DNA of 64,000 nt from an uncultured Clostridia bacterium. Lineage in GTDB: Bacteria > Bacillota > Clostridia > Christensenellales > CAG-917. Below the pieces are notes generated by a model, which did no database searches, was not told the origin of the DNA, and was given only the letters and a program-made list of their open reading frames with translations. Every line of letters starts with the position of its first letter. Within the stretch, counting starts at the first letter, position 1. Positions 1 to 8,464 of the stretch are shown one piece after another. Both the position numbers and the translations under genes were made by a program. The DNA lies in the NCBI GenBank assembly GCA_934277645.1, contig CAKQUX010000001.1, positions 372,001-436,000 of the forward strand. The letters are read 5' to 3'.

Positions 1-1218
1 TTTCCGCTCATTCACAAAACGGCGGAACTTACGATTATCAACGGCTATTCGCTCGTTTATCACTTTAAGGGCGAAAACGCCGAATTGAAGCCTGCTTGCT
101 TTTTGGCGCATCAGGACGTCGTTCCCGCAAATCCGGAAGGCTGGGAATTTCCGCCGTTCTCGGGCACTATAACTGACGACGGCTTTATCTACGGCAGAGG
201 CGCGCTCGATATGAAAAACCATATGATTGCGCTTATGGAAGCTATGGAAAAACTGCTCGAAAACGGTCAGACGTTCGAGCGTGACGTATATTTCTGCTTC
301 GGTCACGACGAAGAACCGGGAACAAGTTTCGAAGGCGCGCCGAAAATCGTCGAATACTTTGTCCAAAAGGGTATGAAGTTTGAATTCGTTCTCGACGAAG
401 GCGGCATCGTTTTGGACGGCAGAATGCTCGGCGTGAACAAAATGCTCGCTATGGTCGGCATTTGCGAAAAGGGTAATTCCGATTTCGAACTTGTCGTCAG
501 ACATACGGGCGGACACGCAAGCAATCCTAAACGCAAGAGCGCGGTAGGAATTATGGCAAAAGCTCTTGTAAACCTTCAAAAACACCCTATGAAGACCAAG
601 TGGACGAAAGTTACCGTAAACACCTTTAAAGCGCTTGCGCCACACACAAAAGGCGCGCTCAAATTCGTCTTTGCAAACCGCGACATATTGTCGCCGCTTG
701 TCAAAAAGGTGCTTACCTTGGCAGACAGTATGACGAACGCTCTTGTCAGAACGACGTTCGCTCCTACTATGCTTTGGGGCGCAAATGCAAGAAACATTTT
801 GCCTAACGAAGTCAGAGTCAACCTTAACACCAGAATAATGACAGGCGAAACCGACAAGGACGTCATAAAGCATTTGAAAAAGGTTTGCGGCAAAAACGTC
901 GAAGTCGTAACCGCCGCCTACACTGTGCCTACTCCTGTCAGCGATATAACTTGCCACGGTTATCAAAAACTCGAACAAACAATCAGCGAAGTTTTTGAAA
1001 ACACCGTCGCGCTTCCTTATATGTTTATAGCGGCGTCGGACGCAAGATTCTATTCCCCTGTTTCCGACAACGTTTTCCGTTTTGCTCCGTTTATCAACGG
1101 CAAGGACGACCAACCGAGAATTCACGGTCTTAACGAAAGAACGACAAAGGACGCCATGGAACAAGCTACGCAATTCTTCGCAAGATTTATCGTCAATTCC
1201 TGCACGAAAAACAACTAA
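1..1218 (+). CDS. M20 family carboxypeptidase/deacylase, 5' end outside window
   Basis: Zinc-dependent M20 peptidase resembling the PM20D1/CPS1 (Gly-Xaa carboxypeptidase) branch, which hydrolyses N-acyl amino acids or small peptides. The frame is open from base 1, so the N terminus is missing; 405 residues are visible. Seen: the first metal-site motif AHQD (visible residues 36-39), GRGALDMK with its bridging Asp near 70, the catalytic Glu pair in GHDEEPG near 104, LDEGG near 132, and a late His in RIHGLNE near 375. The last two ligands sit where the family has them, so the enzyme is probably active. The TTG at 85 is internal to the family alignment and is not the start. The gene is followed by a strong hairpin terminator, so it ends its transcription unit. 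Substrate is not inferable. Confidence 0.88.
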   Translation, partial: FPLIHKTAELTIINGYSLVYHFKGENAELKPACFLAHQDVVPANPEGWEFPPFSGTITDDGFIYGRGALDMKNHMIALMEAMEKLLENGQTFERDVYFCFGHDEEPGTSFEGAPKIVEYFVQKGMKFEFVLDEGGIVLDGRMLGVNKMLAMVGICEKGNSDFELVVRHTGGHASNPKRKSAVGIMAKALVNLQKHPMKTKWTKVTVNTFKALAPHTKGALKFVFANRDILSPLVKKVLTLADSMTNALVRTTFAPTMLWGANARNILPNEVRVNLNTRIMTGETDKDVIKHLKKVCGKNVEVVTAAYTVPTPVSDITCHGYQKLEQTISEVFENTVALPYMFIAASDARFYSPVSDNVFRFAPFINGKDDQPRIHGLNERTTKDAMEQATQFFARFIVNSCTKNN

Positions 1219-1316
1219 GCAATATTGCTATATAATTTCTATTTGTAGAACAAAATAATTTTGCCAAGTCATTTTGCTAAAACACGGTTTTGCAAGATTA
1301 TCGGCAATTCGCATTA

Positions 1317-1359
1317 AAAAGGGCTTTGCTATAATTTTTAAATAAAACAAAGCCCTTTT
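1317..1359 (+). terminator. Rho-independent terminator of the M20 gene
   Basis: Twelve-base arms AAAAGGGCTTTG (1317-1328) and CAAAGCCCTTTT (1348-1359) pair perfectly around a 19-base AT loop. A second, smaller hairpin with arms AACGGCA/TGCCGTT and a T-run follows at about 1368-1397. Confidence 0.85.
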
Positions 1360-1439
1360 ACTTAAAAAACGGCACAATTTGTGTCCTGCCGTTTTTAAAG
1401 CGGCATAATTTGTATCAAAAAATTATCTGTCACAAAATG

Positions 1440-1468
1440 TTGAAATAAAATTTTTTGTATGATACAAT
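1440..1468 (+). promoter_or_regulatory. Sigma-A promoter of the DUF4364 gene
   Basis: TTGAAA (1440-1445), a 17-base spacer and TACAAT (1463-1468). The predicted start of transcription is near 1475. It therefore lies downstream of the TTG codon at 1455 and rules that codon out as the translation start. Confidence 0.75.
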
Positions 1469-1493
1469 ACGTTTCCACCAAGGAGAAACAGAA

Positions 1494-2027
1494 GTGTACG
1501 ACGTAGATAATCCAGCAACGCTCGACAGCCGCGCCCAAAAGTTAATAGTACTGTTCGTTTTCGAAAAAATGGCGATTCCGCTCGAAGAATCGACAGTGCT
1601 TGACTTATGCACTTCCGACAATAATTGGCTTAGGTATATCGACTGCAAACAATGCCTTGACGAACTCCTTGAAACGAATTTGCTTTACAGAGTTCCGAGG
1701 TCTGACTATATCAACATTACGCAGGACGGCACAAGTTGCCTTGCCCTGTTCTACACCAGAATTCCGTCGCATATCCGTGACGAAATCACAAAATATACTC
1801 GTGAAAATCGTATGCGGTATAAACGCAGACAACAATATTTTTGCGATTATTCAAAAAACTCGGACGGCACTTACACCGTTATTATGAAAATCAAAAACGA
1901 CATAACCACCCTTATGGAATTGCGACTTGTAGTCACCGACCGCCAAATGGCACGATATATCTACAAAAACTGGGCGGACAAAGCGGCGGACACTTTCTCG
2001 CTTATTCAGGACACGTTGATTGAGTGA
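1494..2027 (+). CDS. DUF4364 family protein
   Basis: A 177-residue protein matching my memory of the DUF4364 family, small clostridial proteins with a winged-helix-like N-terminal half (about residues 1-90) and a mixed alpha/beta C-terminal half. They are thought to be regulators, but the function is unproven. The start is the GTG at 1494: AAGGAG lies at 1480-1485, eight bases upstream, and the promoter at 1440-1468 excludes the earlier in-frame TTG at 1455. The protein has no membrane segment or signal peptide. It is followed after 40 bases by the TSCPD gene and probably shares its transcript. Confidence 0.8.
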   Translation: MYDVDNPATLDSRAQKLIVLFVFEKMAIPLEESTVLDLCTSDNNWLRYIDCKQCLDELLETNLLYRVPRSDYINITQDGTSCLALFYTRIPSHIRDEITKYTRENRMRYKRRQQYFCDYSKNSDGTYTVIMKIKNDITTLMELRLVVTDRQMARYIYKNWADKAADTFSLIQDTLIE

Positions 2028-2067
2028 TGCAAAAACGCAAACAAATATAAACTTAACAGGAGAATTT

Positions 2068-2331
2068 ATGTACAGTTATAAAACGCAAGGCACTTGTTCA
2101 AGAGAGATTCTTTTCGACGTCGACGGTGACGTTCTCACCGACGTTAAATTTATCGGCGGTTGCAACGGAAATTTGCAAGGCATAAGCCGTCTTGTCATCG
2201 GCAAAAATATCGACTATATCATAGACACTTTAAAAGGCGTTTCGTGCAGAGCGGGTACTTCCTGCCCCGACCAACTCGCAAGAGCGTTAGAAGCATACAA
2301 AAAAAGCGTCGAAAATAAAAACAACAATTAA
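2068..2331 (+). CDS. TSCPD domain protein (TIGR03905 type)
   Basis: An 87-residue protein made of a single TSCPD domain. The diagnostic string TSCPDQLARAL lies near residues 66-76, with further Cys at GTCSRE and GGCNGN. The same domain is found at the C terminus of some ribonucleotide reductases (NrdJ), where it is linked to metal or nucleotide binding; the free-standing version has no known role. ATG at 2068 follows AGGAGA at 2058-2063. An earlier in-frame TTG at 2020 has no ribosome site and overlaps the preceding stop. It sits in the same unit as the DUF4364 gene and ends at a terminator. Confidence 0.88.
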   Translation: MYSYKTQGTCSREILFDVDGDVLTDVKFIGGCNGNLQGISRLVIGKNIDYIIDTLKGVSCRAGTSCPDQLARALEAYKKSVENKNNN

Positions 2332-2433
2332 ATGACTAAATCAATTAAACAATTTAATTAAAAGATTGAATAATTATATCAAGAATTAAATCAATTCTGA
2401 AACAGTAAAATAAATAGTAAAGTAAAATTAGAA

Positions 2434-2460
2434 AGAGCAACCAAAGGTTGCTCTTTTTTT
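2434..2460. terminator. Terminator between convergent genes
   Basis: Perfect arms AGAGCAACC (2434-2442) and GGTTGCTCT (2446-2454) with an AAA loop, followed by a T-run. It ends the TSCPD transcript. The minus-strand side has fewer U residues, so its use for the dehydrogenase gene is less certain. Confidence 0.85.
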
Positions 2461-2624
2461 AAATCTTGTTTAAATCTCGATTTTCAAATCTCTGGTTTAA
2501 ATTAAAAGTATGCAATTTTTAATTTAAACTAAACTTTTAAAAACCAATAATCCCTTTTAGCTCTTTTTAGCGATATGCTTTTCTTGATAATTATCTCGCA
2601 ATAAGTTTTCACAAACCTTGCTCG

Positions 2625-3626
2625 CTACATATTTTTGGTTTTTATAAGCACTTTGCCGTAACTTTTAATTCGGTGCTGGCAATCTTCAAACGCTTTCGGC
2701 GCGTCTTCGAAGTCATACACTTCTCCGACCAAAATTTCCGTTCTTACGACGTGGTTAGCCAAAAAGTTGATTGCGGACGTGATTTCGTCAATGCCGTTGT
2801 TTACGCCTTTAATGGTGATTTGCTTTGCGAAAATCTTTTCTATGTCGGCGTCAAAACTCATAACGAAGTTGTTATATCCCGAAACGACAACCGTGCCGCC
2901 CTCGCGAGTATAATCATGCGCAAGCGAAAACGGAAGTTCTCTCGGCTCGAACACGGTAAAGTCCGCCATTCGTCCGCCCGTTATTTCTTTAAGCACAAGG
3001 TCTACGTCATCGCGGCGGAAGTTCACCGTATAATAAACGCCCAATTCTTCGGCGAGTTTCAATCTGTCGTCATACTTGTCTACGATGATAGGCACAAGCT
3101 GATAATAAAGAGCAAGTTGCGCAATGACAAGTCCGAAAGTGGACGCCCCGATGATGAGAAGATAATCGCCTTTTTCAAAATCGAAGTTTTCGATAACTTG
3201 ATTTGCAAGCGCGATATAGTCGATAAAAACGGCTTCTTCGTCTTTTATTCCCTCAGGCAAAACGTATACGTTGTTTTGCGGAACGTTTACGAAATCACTC
3301 AAAAAGCCGTCTACGTCAACGCCCATTATTTTGATTTTTCTTTGACTCGGAATTTCCACTTCCACTTCGCTGTCGTCGATATACGGAGAAATGACGACTC
3401 TTTGTCCGAGCTTCAATTCGCTTTCGTCGTCTGCCTCGCTGACGAAACCGACCGCAGAGTGCGACGGAACGATTCCGCTTCTGTGGTTTGTGCCCCGATA
3501 GTACGCAAGGTCGGTTGCCGACAGGGCGCACGTTGACAATTTAACTCTGATTTGTCCCGCAGCTCTTTTCGATTTCGTTTCGATAAGTTCAAGCTCCGAC
3601 GGACCTTCTATCTTCCACGCTTTCAT
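2625..3626 (-). CDS. Medium-chain dehydrogenase/reductase lacking zinc ligands
   Basis: A 333-residue MDR (alcohol dehydrogenase/threonine dehydrogenase-like) protein with a GroES-like N-terminal half and a Rossmann domain (IIGASTFGLVIAQ near 160-172, then IIVDK). The N-terminal Cys of the catalytic site is present (CALSATDL near 33), but the usual GHE is PSHSAVG and the four-Cys structural-zinc lobe is absent: the stretch from about 85 to 110 contains no Cys. It is therefore probably a zinc-poor or zinc-free NAD(P)H reductase, or an altered dehydrogenase. The promoter's -10 lies only six bases upstream of the ATG and there is no Shine-Dalgarno sequence, so the mRNA may be leaderless. Substrate unknown. 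Confidence 0.82.
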   Translation of the reverse strand: MKAWKIEGPSELELIETKSKRAAGQIRVKLSTCALSATDLAYYRGTNHRSGIVPSHSAVGFVSEADDESELKLGQRVVISPYIDDSEVEVEIPSQRKIKIMGVDVDGFLSDFVNVPQNNVYVLPEGIKDEEAVFIDYIALANQVIENFDFEKGDYLLIIGASTFGLVIAQLALYYQLVPIIVDKYDDRLKLAEELGVYYTVNFRRDDVDLVLKEITGGRMADFTVFEPRELPFSLAHDYTREGGTVVVSGYNNFVMSFDADIEKIFAKQITIKGVNNGIDEITSAINFLANHVVRTEILVGEVYDFEDAPKAFEDCQHRIKSYGKVLIKTKNM

Positions 3627-3632
3627 ATCTTT

Positions 3633-3661
3633 ATTATATCACCAAACGGCAAAAAAAGCAA
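3633..3661 (-). promoter_or_regulatory. Promoter of the MDR gene, -10 six bases from the ATG
   Basis: On the minus strand: TTGCTT (3661-3656), a 17-base spacer and TATAAT (3638-3633), preceded by an extended -10 TG. The -35 touches the stop codon of rng at 3662. The expected transcription start falls on or next to the ATG at 3626. Confidence 0.72.
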
Positions 3662-5122
3662 CTAATATAACATTCGGGCGTCAGGCGGCAGCGTCAAAAC
3701 CGAGCCGACCATAGCGAGCATAGTTTCCGTTCCGCGCGGTATGTTTTCGTCGCTCACAACGTAAATTCTTTTGCCTTTCCATATAGTCGCGCATTCTTGC
3801 GACAACATTCTCGTTGTAAAAAGGCTGTCGGCTATTTCGGGATTTACTTTGAGCAAAACCGCCGAAATGCTCTTGTCGCAAAGCACTTTGACGAGTTTCT
3901 CGCGAAGTCCCATAATGAGATGCTCGTTCGACACCGTATATCCCCTGTCGCAATGCGGACACTTCTGCAACAGATAACTGTCAATCGAAACACGCTTGCG
4001 CTTTCTCGTCATCTCAACAAGCCCTAATGACGTCATCGACATAACCGTCGTTCTCATTCCGTCCTTTTTGACTTCGTTTTCAAGCGTTTCCATAAGTTTT
4101 GCCTTATGTTCGGGGTCGGTCATATCTATAAAGTCTACTATGATTATTCCGCCTATGTTTCTGAGTCTTAACTGCCTTGCGATTTCCTTCGCCGCTTCGA
4201 GATTCGTGCGATAAACCGTGTCTTCGAGATTTTTTCCACCGACGAACTTGCCCGTATTTACGTCTATTGCGGTAAGGGCTTCCGCTCTATCGATAACGAT
4301 AAAGCCGCCGTTTTTAAGTTCGACTTCCCTTTTGGTCAAAGTTTCTATTTGCAAACCCAAACCGTAATGAACAAGTACGTTTTGCGGCTTATCATAATAC
4401 GTCACGTGAACGTTCGGAAATTCCGAAACAGCCATATCATACGCCGTTTTGTCGTTTGTCACGATTTCGGACAAGTCGCAATACGAAAAATCTCTGAGCG
4501 TTCTGAAAAGCAAATCGTCCTCTTTAAATACGACGGTTTTTTCGGGCGCGGCTTGGTACTTTTCCTTTATACCGAGCCACATTTTTTTAAGCTCGTCTAT
4601 CTCCGACAAAATTTCTTCGTCCGAAGCCTTTTCCGCCGCCGTTCTTAAAATCGCGCCTGCCTCGCCGCCGAGCGCTACTTTAACGAGCATTTCGAGTTCC
4701 GCTTTCCTTTCTTCCGACGGAATTCTTCTGGATACGCTAACAAAATCGGCGTTCGGAACGTAAACGACGTAACGCCCCGGCAAAGTTATGTCAAGCGACA
4801 ATCTTACGCCTTTTTCGCCGAACTGGTCTTTTACAACCTGACACATAACGCTGTCGCCTGCCGATAAGTTGAGTTTCGTTTCGGTTTCTTTCTTTTCCAA
4901 CAGCGACTGACCTACGTGCAAAAAGCCGTTTCGTTCGAGTCCCAAATTTACAAACGCTGCTTTCATACTCGAAAGTACGTTTTCGACTTTGCCCTTATAG
5001 ATATTTCCCACAGGTCCGCGCATTGCGGTCTTTTCGATGAAGAAATCTTCAAGTTCGCCTTTTTCGTCCGTCAATGCGACTCTGACGTATTGCGGATTAT
5101 AATCAAGATAAAGTTTACTCAT
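3662..5122 (-). CDS. rng: Ribonuclease E/G family endoribonuclease
   Basis: A 486-residue single-strand-specific endoribonuclease of RNase G length; it lacks the long C-terminal scaffold of RNase E. Seen: an S1-like domain (about 36-105, GNIYKGKVENVL and GFLHVGQ), the catalytic-site motif AIDVNTG near 287 with its metal-binding Asp, a second Asp in IIIVDFIDM near 330, and the zinc-link CPHC near 386. Expected roles are rRNA and mRNA processing. It is the last gene of a tightly coupled unit: its ATG overlaps the stop of the TIGR03936 gene (ATGA at 5119-5122). In many Clostridia rplU and rpmA follow rng; here an unrelated dehydrogenase with its own promoter follows. Confidence 0.94.
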   Translation of the reverse strand: MSKLYLDYNPQYVRVALTDEKGELEDFFIEKTAMRGPVGNIYKGKVENVLSSMKAAFVNLGLERNGFLHVGQSLLEKKETETKLNLSAGDSVMCQVVKDQFGEKGVRLSLDITLPGRYVVYVPNADFVSVSRRIPSEERKAELEMLVKVALGGEAGAILRTAAEKASDEEILSEIDELKKMWLGIKEKYQAAPEKTVVFKEDDLLFRTLRDFSYCDLSEIVTNDKTAYDMAVSEFPNVHVTYYDKPQNVLVHYGLGLQIETLTKREVELKNGGFIVIDRAEALTAIDVNTGKFVGGKNLEDTVYRTNLEAAKEIARQLRLRNIGGIIIVDFIDMTDPEHKAKLMETLENEVKKDGMRTTVMSMTSLGLVEMTRKRKRVSIDSYLLQKCPHCDRGYTVSNEHLIMGLREKLVKVLCDKSISAVLLKVNPEIADSLFTTRMLSQECATIWKGKRIYVVSDENIPRGTETMLAMVGSVLTLPPDARMLY

Positions 5123-5712
5123 AAGTTGTAATATTCGTCAACGTCGACGAGTTTATCTCCGATTTTTAAATATTGATTCGTTTTTACTATTTGTGTTATG
5201 TCGCAATCCGAGCATATAGACGCCAATCTGTCTGGGCGAAGATTTTCCGCACCCGAAGCTAAAATCGCTTCGCGACCGTTTATCTCGAAAATTTTTGCCG
5301 TTACGTCTTCCGTCACTTCTTCGCCTTTCTTTTCGTACGTCACTATATAGCGGTCATGCGTCCTTAAAACGTCGTTAAAAAGATATTTAGCCGCAACGAC
5401 GTTCGCTTGCAAATTCGGATTTTTATCAACGTTCACCGCGCTTATTCCTTTAAGCCCGACAGGACAATTCTTATTGTAAAGCTCTAAGAACTCATTTGCC
5501 GAAGTATCGCAAGCTATGCAAACGTATTCGGCTAACGATGACAAGCCGAGCGGCAAAGGCGACGAAAAATAAACGAGCATGTGCGGATTAAAGCCGTTTG
5601 AATATTCGACTTTTACGTTCATTCTTCTGAATATTCTTTGAAAATGCCTTAAAGTGTCGACGTGGGAAATATAGCAAAAGCCTTCCGTTTTTTCAAACTT
5701 CAAGAGTATCAT
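5119..5712 (-). CDS. TIGR03936 family radical-SAM-linked protein (DUF2344)
   Basis: A 197-residue protein of the DUF2344/TIGR03936 family, typically encoded right after, or fused to, a TIGR03960 radical SAM protein. Family-like features: GFCYISHVDTLRHFQR near residues 12-27 and YSNGFNPHM near 37-45. The molecular function is unknown; association with rng suggests RNA or ribosome biology. The ATG at 5712 overlaps the upstream stop as ATGA and has GGGAGG 11 bases upstream. The GTG at 5724 overlaps that ribosome site, so I prefer the ATG. Confidence 0.87.
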   Translation of the reverse strand: MILLKFEKTEGFCYISHVDTLRHFQRIFRRMNVKVEYSNGFNPHMLVYFSSPLPLGLSSLAEYVCIACDTSANEFLELYNKNCPVGLKGISAVNVDKNPNLQANVVAAKYLFNDVLRTHDRYIVTYEKKGEEVTEDVTAKIFEINGREAILASGAENLRPDRLASICSDCDITQIVKTNQYLKIGDKLVDVDEYYNL

Positions 5713-7478
5713 ATAATGGTGCACCTCCCGAGTTTCGACGCTCCGCAGCCGTTACAGCCGTTTCGACAATTTCTTGTGGTTTCGCCCTTTAACGCTTTTT
5801 CGTATTCTTTTTTAAAGTAACTCTTAGGAACTCCCGTATCGATAAAATCCCACGGCAGGTCTTCGTCTAACGAATATTCTCTAGAATAATCGTTTATATC
5901 TATTCCGCATTTTTCAAAAGCCGAAAGCCAGTTTTCCCAATCGAAATATTCCGACCAGCTATCGAATTTCGAGCCGCTTTTATAGGCTTCTTCGATGACG
6001 TCCGACAATTCTTCGCCGCCGCGCGCAAGCGCCGCTTCGAGTTTCGACGATTCCGCGCCGTGCCACGAAAATTTTACGCCTTTAATTTCCCTAAGTTTCC
6101 CTCTCAAATACTCTTGCTTTTCAAGCATCTCCTTAATGGTAATTTGCCTTGCCCATTGAAACGGCGTGCAAGGCTTCGGAATAAACACCGAACAACTTAC
6201 CGAGATACTCAGCGGCCTTTGTCTTTTTCCGGAATAATATAAAGCCCTAAGCCTTTGGCAAATTTCGGCGATTCCGTCGAGGTCTTCGTTCGTTTCGGTC
6301 GGAAGCCCCATCATAAAGTAAAGTTTAACACTTTGATAGCCGACGGCAAATGCCTTGCCGATATTGTTTATATCATCGTCGGAAATATTCTTGTTTATAA
6401 CGTTTCTGAGTCTTTGCGTTCCTGCTTCGGGTGCAAAAGTCAAAGAACTTCGACGACTGTTTTGAGCAATCTCGCCTTCGAAGCTGTTCAATCTCAAACT
6501 AGGCAAAGACAAATTTACTTTCCTTTCGTCCGTGATTTGTTTAAGGTCAAAAATCAGCTCTTTGAGATAGCTGTAATCGCCCGTAGACAAACTGCAAAGC
6601 GACAATTCTTCATAGCCCGTAGCGTCTATTGCCGACTTTGCGAGATACGCCACTCTGTCCGCGCTTTTTTCTCTTATCGGTCTGTAATAAAACCCTGCCT
6701 GACAAAAACGGCAACCCGACGCGCAACCGCGATAAAGTTCCATCACCACTCTATCGTGAATTATGTTCAAATTCGGAACGAGCGGTCTTGTCGGCACGGG
6801 AGCGTTTTCAAAGTCTTTGACAACCGCTTTCGTCACCTTTTCACCCTTTTTGTGTACGGACGGAACGTAAACGCCTTCGATTTTTGCGAGCCTTTCAAGA
6901 AGTTCCTTTTTGCCTATGCCCTGTTCTTTTGCCAAAGCCGTTTGCCTTAAAACTTCAAGGTCGACTTCTTCGCCCTCGCCTATGACTATCAAATCGAAAA
7001 AGTCCTTAAAAGGCTCCGGATTGACCGCGCAAGGACCGCCTGCAATAAGCAGCGGATAGCTGTCGTCACGCTCAGAAGCTCTGAACGGAATTTTTGCAAG
7101 CTCCAACATATAGAGAACGTTTGTGTAAAGCAATTCAAACTGAACGGAAAAACCGACCACGTCAAAATCTTTGAGCGGAGTTTTCGTTTCAAGCGAAAAA
7201 AGCGGAATATCGTTTTCCCTTAACTTCTCGCCGAAATCCGTCCACGGCGCATAGCAACGCTCGGCAACAAAATCATGGTCGTTGTTTATAACGTCGTACA
7301 AAATTTGTAAGCCGAGATTAGACATTCCTATTTCGTAAATGTCGGGAAAACAAAAACAAAAAGACGCCCTATGCGGTTTTTTCACGTCGGGCGTATTGAA
7401 CTCACCGCCCGTATATCTTGAAGGTTTTTCGACGGTGAGTAAAAGTTTTTTAATTAAATTTAAATCTATTGTAGACAT
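5709..7478 (-). CDS. B12-binding radical SAM protein, TIGR03960 family
   Basis: A 589-residue radical SAM enzyme with an N-terminal cobalamin-binding-like region (about 40-200, starting near SFCFCFPDIYEIGMSNLG) and a radical SAM core. The 4Fe-4S ligands are seen in CASGCRFC near residues 251-258, followed by SLCSLSTGDYS and LSLPSLRL. A Cys-rich tail (CRNGCNGCGASKLGRC) at the extreme C terminus could carry a second cluster. The family has no proven substrate but is nearly always next to TIGR03936 and rng, as here. The start overlaps the end of the ROK kinase gene by 13 bases, which points to co-transcription. Confidence 0.92.
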   Translation of the reverse strand: MSTIDLNLIKKLLLTVEKPSRYTGGEFNTPDVKKPHRASFCFCFPDIYEIGMSNLGLQILYDVINNDHDFVAERCYAPWTDFGEKLRENDIPLFSLETKTPLKDFDVVGFSVQFELLYTNVLYMLELAKIPFRASERDDSYPLLIAGGPCAVNPEPFKDFFDLIVIGEGEEVDLEVLRQTALAKEQGIGKKELLERLAKIEGVYVPSVHKKGEKVTKAVVKDFENAPVPTRPLVPNLNIIHDRVVMELYRGCASGCRFCQAGFYYRPIREKSADRVAYLAKSAIDATGYEELSLCSLSTGDYSYLKELIFDLKQITDERKVNLSLPSLRLNSFEGEIAQNSRRSSLTFAPEAGTQRLRNVINKNISDDDINNIGKAFAVGYQSVKLYFMMGLPTETNEDLDGIAEICQRLRALYYSGKRQRPLSISVSCSVFIPKPCTPFQWARQITIKEMLEKQEYLRGKLREIKGVKFSWHGAESSKLEAALARGGEELSDVIEEAYKSGSKFDSWSEYFDWENWLSAFEKCGIDINDYSREYSLDEDLPWDFIDTGVPKSYFKKEYEKALKGETTRNCRNGCNGCGASKLGRCTII

Positions 7479-8416
7479 AAAGCCGCCGCACCGATTATAC
7501 CTGCGTCGTTGCCCATCGAAGCAACCGCAACCTTAATTTTCGGATTGTATTCCTTTCCGTAGACGTTCATATCGACAAAGCGTTGAAGGGGTTTGACTAT
7601 GTTGTCTCCCTGATTAGAAACGCCGCCGCCCAAAAGCACCGTTTCCGGATAGAAAATATTGCAGAAATTGACGACGCCTTCGCCTAAATATCTGACGTAG
7701 TTTCTCACGACTTCGAGAGCCGTTCTGTCGCCGAGCGTAGCGCAATCGAACGGGACTTTTCCGCTTAAACCTTCGGCTTCGATTTTCTCGGCAAGAAGAC
7801 TGTCTGGATTCTTCTCGGCTGCCTGTTTTGTTTGTCTTAAAAGCGCAGTTGCAGAAGCATAAGCCTCAAAACAACCGTTTCTTCCGCAACCGCAAGGTTC
7901 GCCGCCGACAACAAGAGTAGTGTGTCCGCCTTCCGAGCCTGCCGACGCGTTACCGGTGATAAGTCTGCCGCCCGAAATTATGCCCGTGCCTATGCCCGTG
8001 CCGAGCGTAAACAAAATAACGTCCTTTGCACCCTTTGCCGCGCCGAACTTTGCTTCGGCAAGCACAGCGCAATTTGCGTCGTTTGAAATCATAATAGGTT
8101 TTTTGAAATTGAGACTGCTTTTAAAAAGTTTTACAAATTCGACGTTTCTGAGATTAAGATTGCAACAATATCTGACTATGCCTTTGCCGTCGTCGATAGA
8201 ACCGGGAAAACCAAGTCCGATTCCGTCAATATCGTCAAGCGTCAAGCCTGCGTCGGCAAGCAAATCGAACGTAAGATGCGCCATATCGGAAATAAACGCG
8301 CCGCTCGAAGTTCCCTTGTCCGTCACAACGTTTCTCTTATGCGAAATTTCGCCAAACTCGTTGACCAATCCCGCCTTTGCACTCATACCGCCAATATCAA
8401 TACCAATATATCTCAT
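7466..8416 (-). CDS. ROK family sugar kinase, glucokinase-like
   Basis: A 316-residue ROK kinase. Seen: the N-terminal phosphate loop IGIDIGGMSAKAG (Asp7), the Asn/Asp substrate motif SNDANCAVLAE, GTGIGTGII, and the ROK zinc motif CGCGRNGCFEAY near residues 173-184. Repressor-type ROK proteins carry an N-terminal helix-turn-helix; this one has none, so it is an enzyme, most likely a glucokinase or N-acetylhexosamine kinase. The start is the ATG at 8416 with GCGAGG just upstream; the longer frame from 8452 crosses the promoter. It heads the unit that runs into TIGR03960, TIGR03936 and rng. Confidence 0.9.
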   Translation of the reverse strand: MRYIGIDIGGMSAKAGLVNEFGEISHKRNVVTDKGTSSGAFISDMAHLTFDLLADAGLTLDDIDGIGLGFPGSIDDGKGIVRYCCNLNLRNVEFVKLFKSSLNFKKPIMISNDANCAVLAEAKFGAAKGAKDVILFTLGTGIGTGIISGGRLITGNASAGSEGGHTTLVVGGEPCGCGRNGCFEAYASATALLRQTKQAAEKNPDSLLAEKIEAEGLSGKVPFDCATLGDRTALEVVRNYVRYLGEGVVNFCNIFYPETVLLGGGVSNQGDNIVKPLQRFVDMNVYGKEYNPKIKVAVASMGNDAGIIGAAALCLQ

Positions 8417-8431
8417 AAGTACCTCGCTCAA

Positions 8432-8460
8432 ATTATATTTTACCTTGTACAAAATGTCAA
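8432..8460 (-). promoter_or_regulatory. Consensus sigma-A promoter of the ROK-TIGR03960-TIGR03936-rng unit
   Basis: On the minus strand: TTGACA (8460-8455), a 17-base spacer and TATAAT (8437-8432). Both hexamers match the consensus perfectly. It fits in the 48-base gap after the SpoIVFB-like gene. Confidence 0.88.
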
Positions 8461-8464
8461 CCGT

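Noticed and set aside
1455..1493. TTG start for the DUF4364 protein
   Set aside because: It lies between the -35 and -10 of a good promoter; the GTG at 1494 has a proper ribosome site.
2673..3536. A 287-codon plus-strand frame opposite the MDR gene
   Set aside because: Shadow of the MDR reading frame; it has no family motif or ribosome site.
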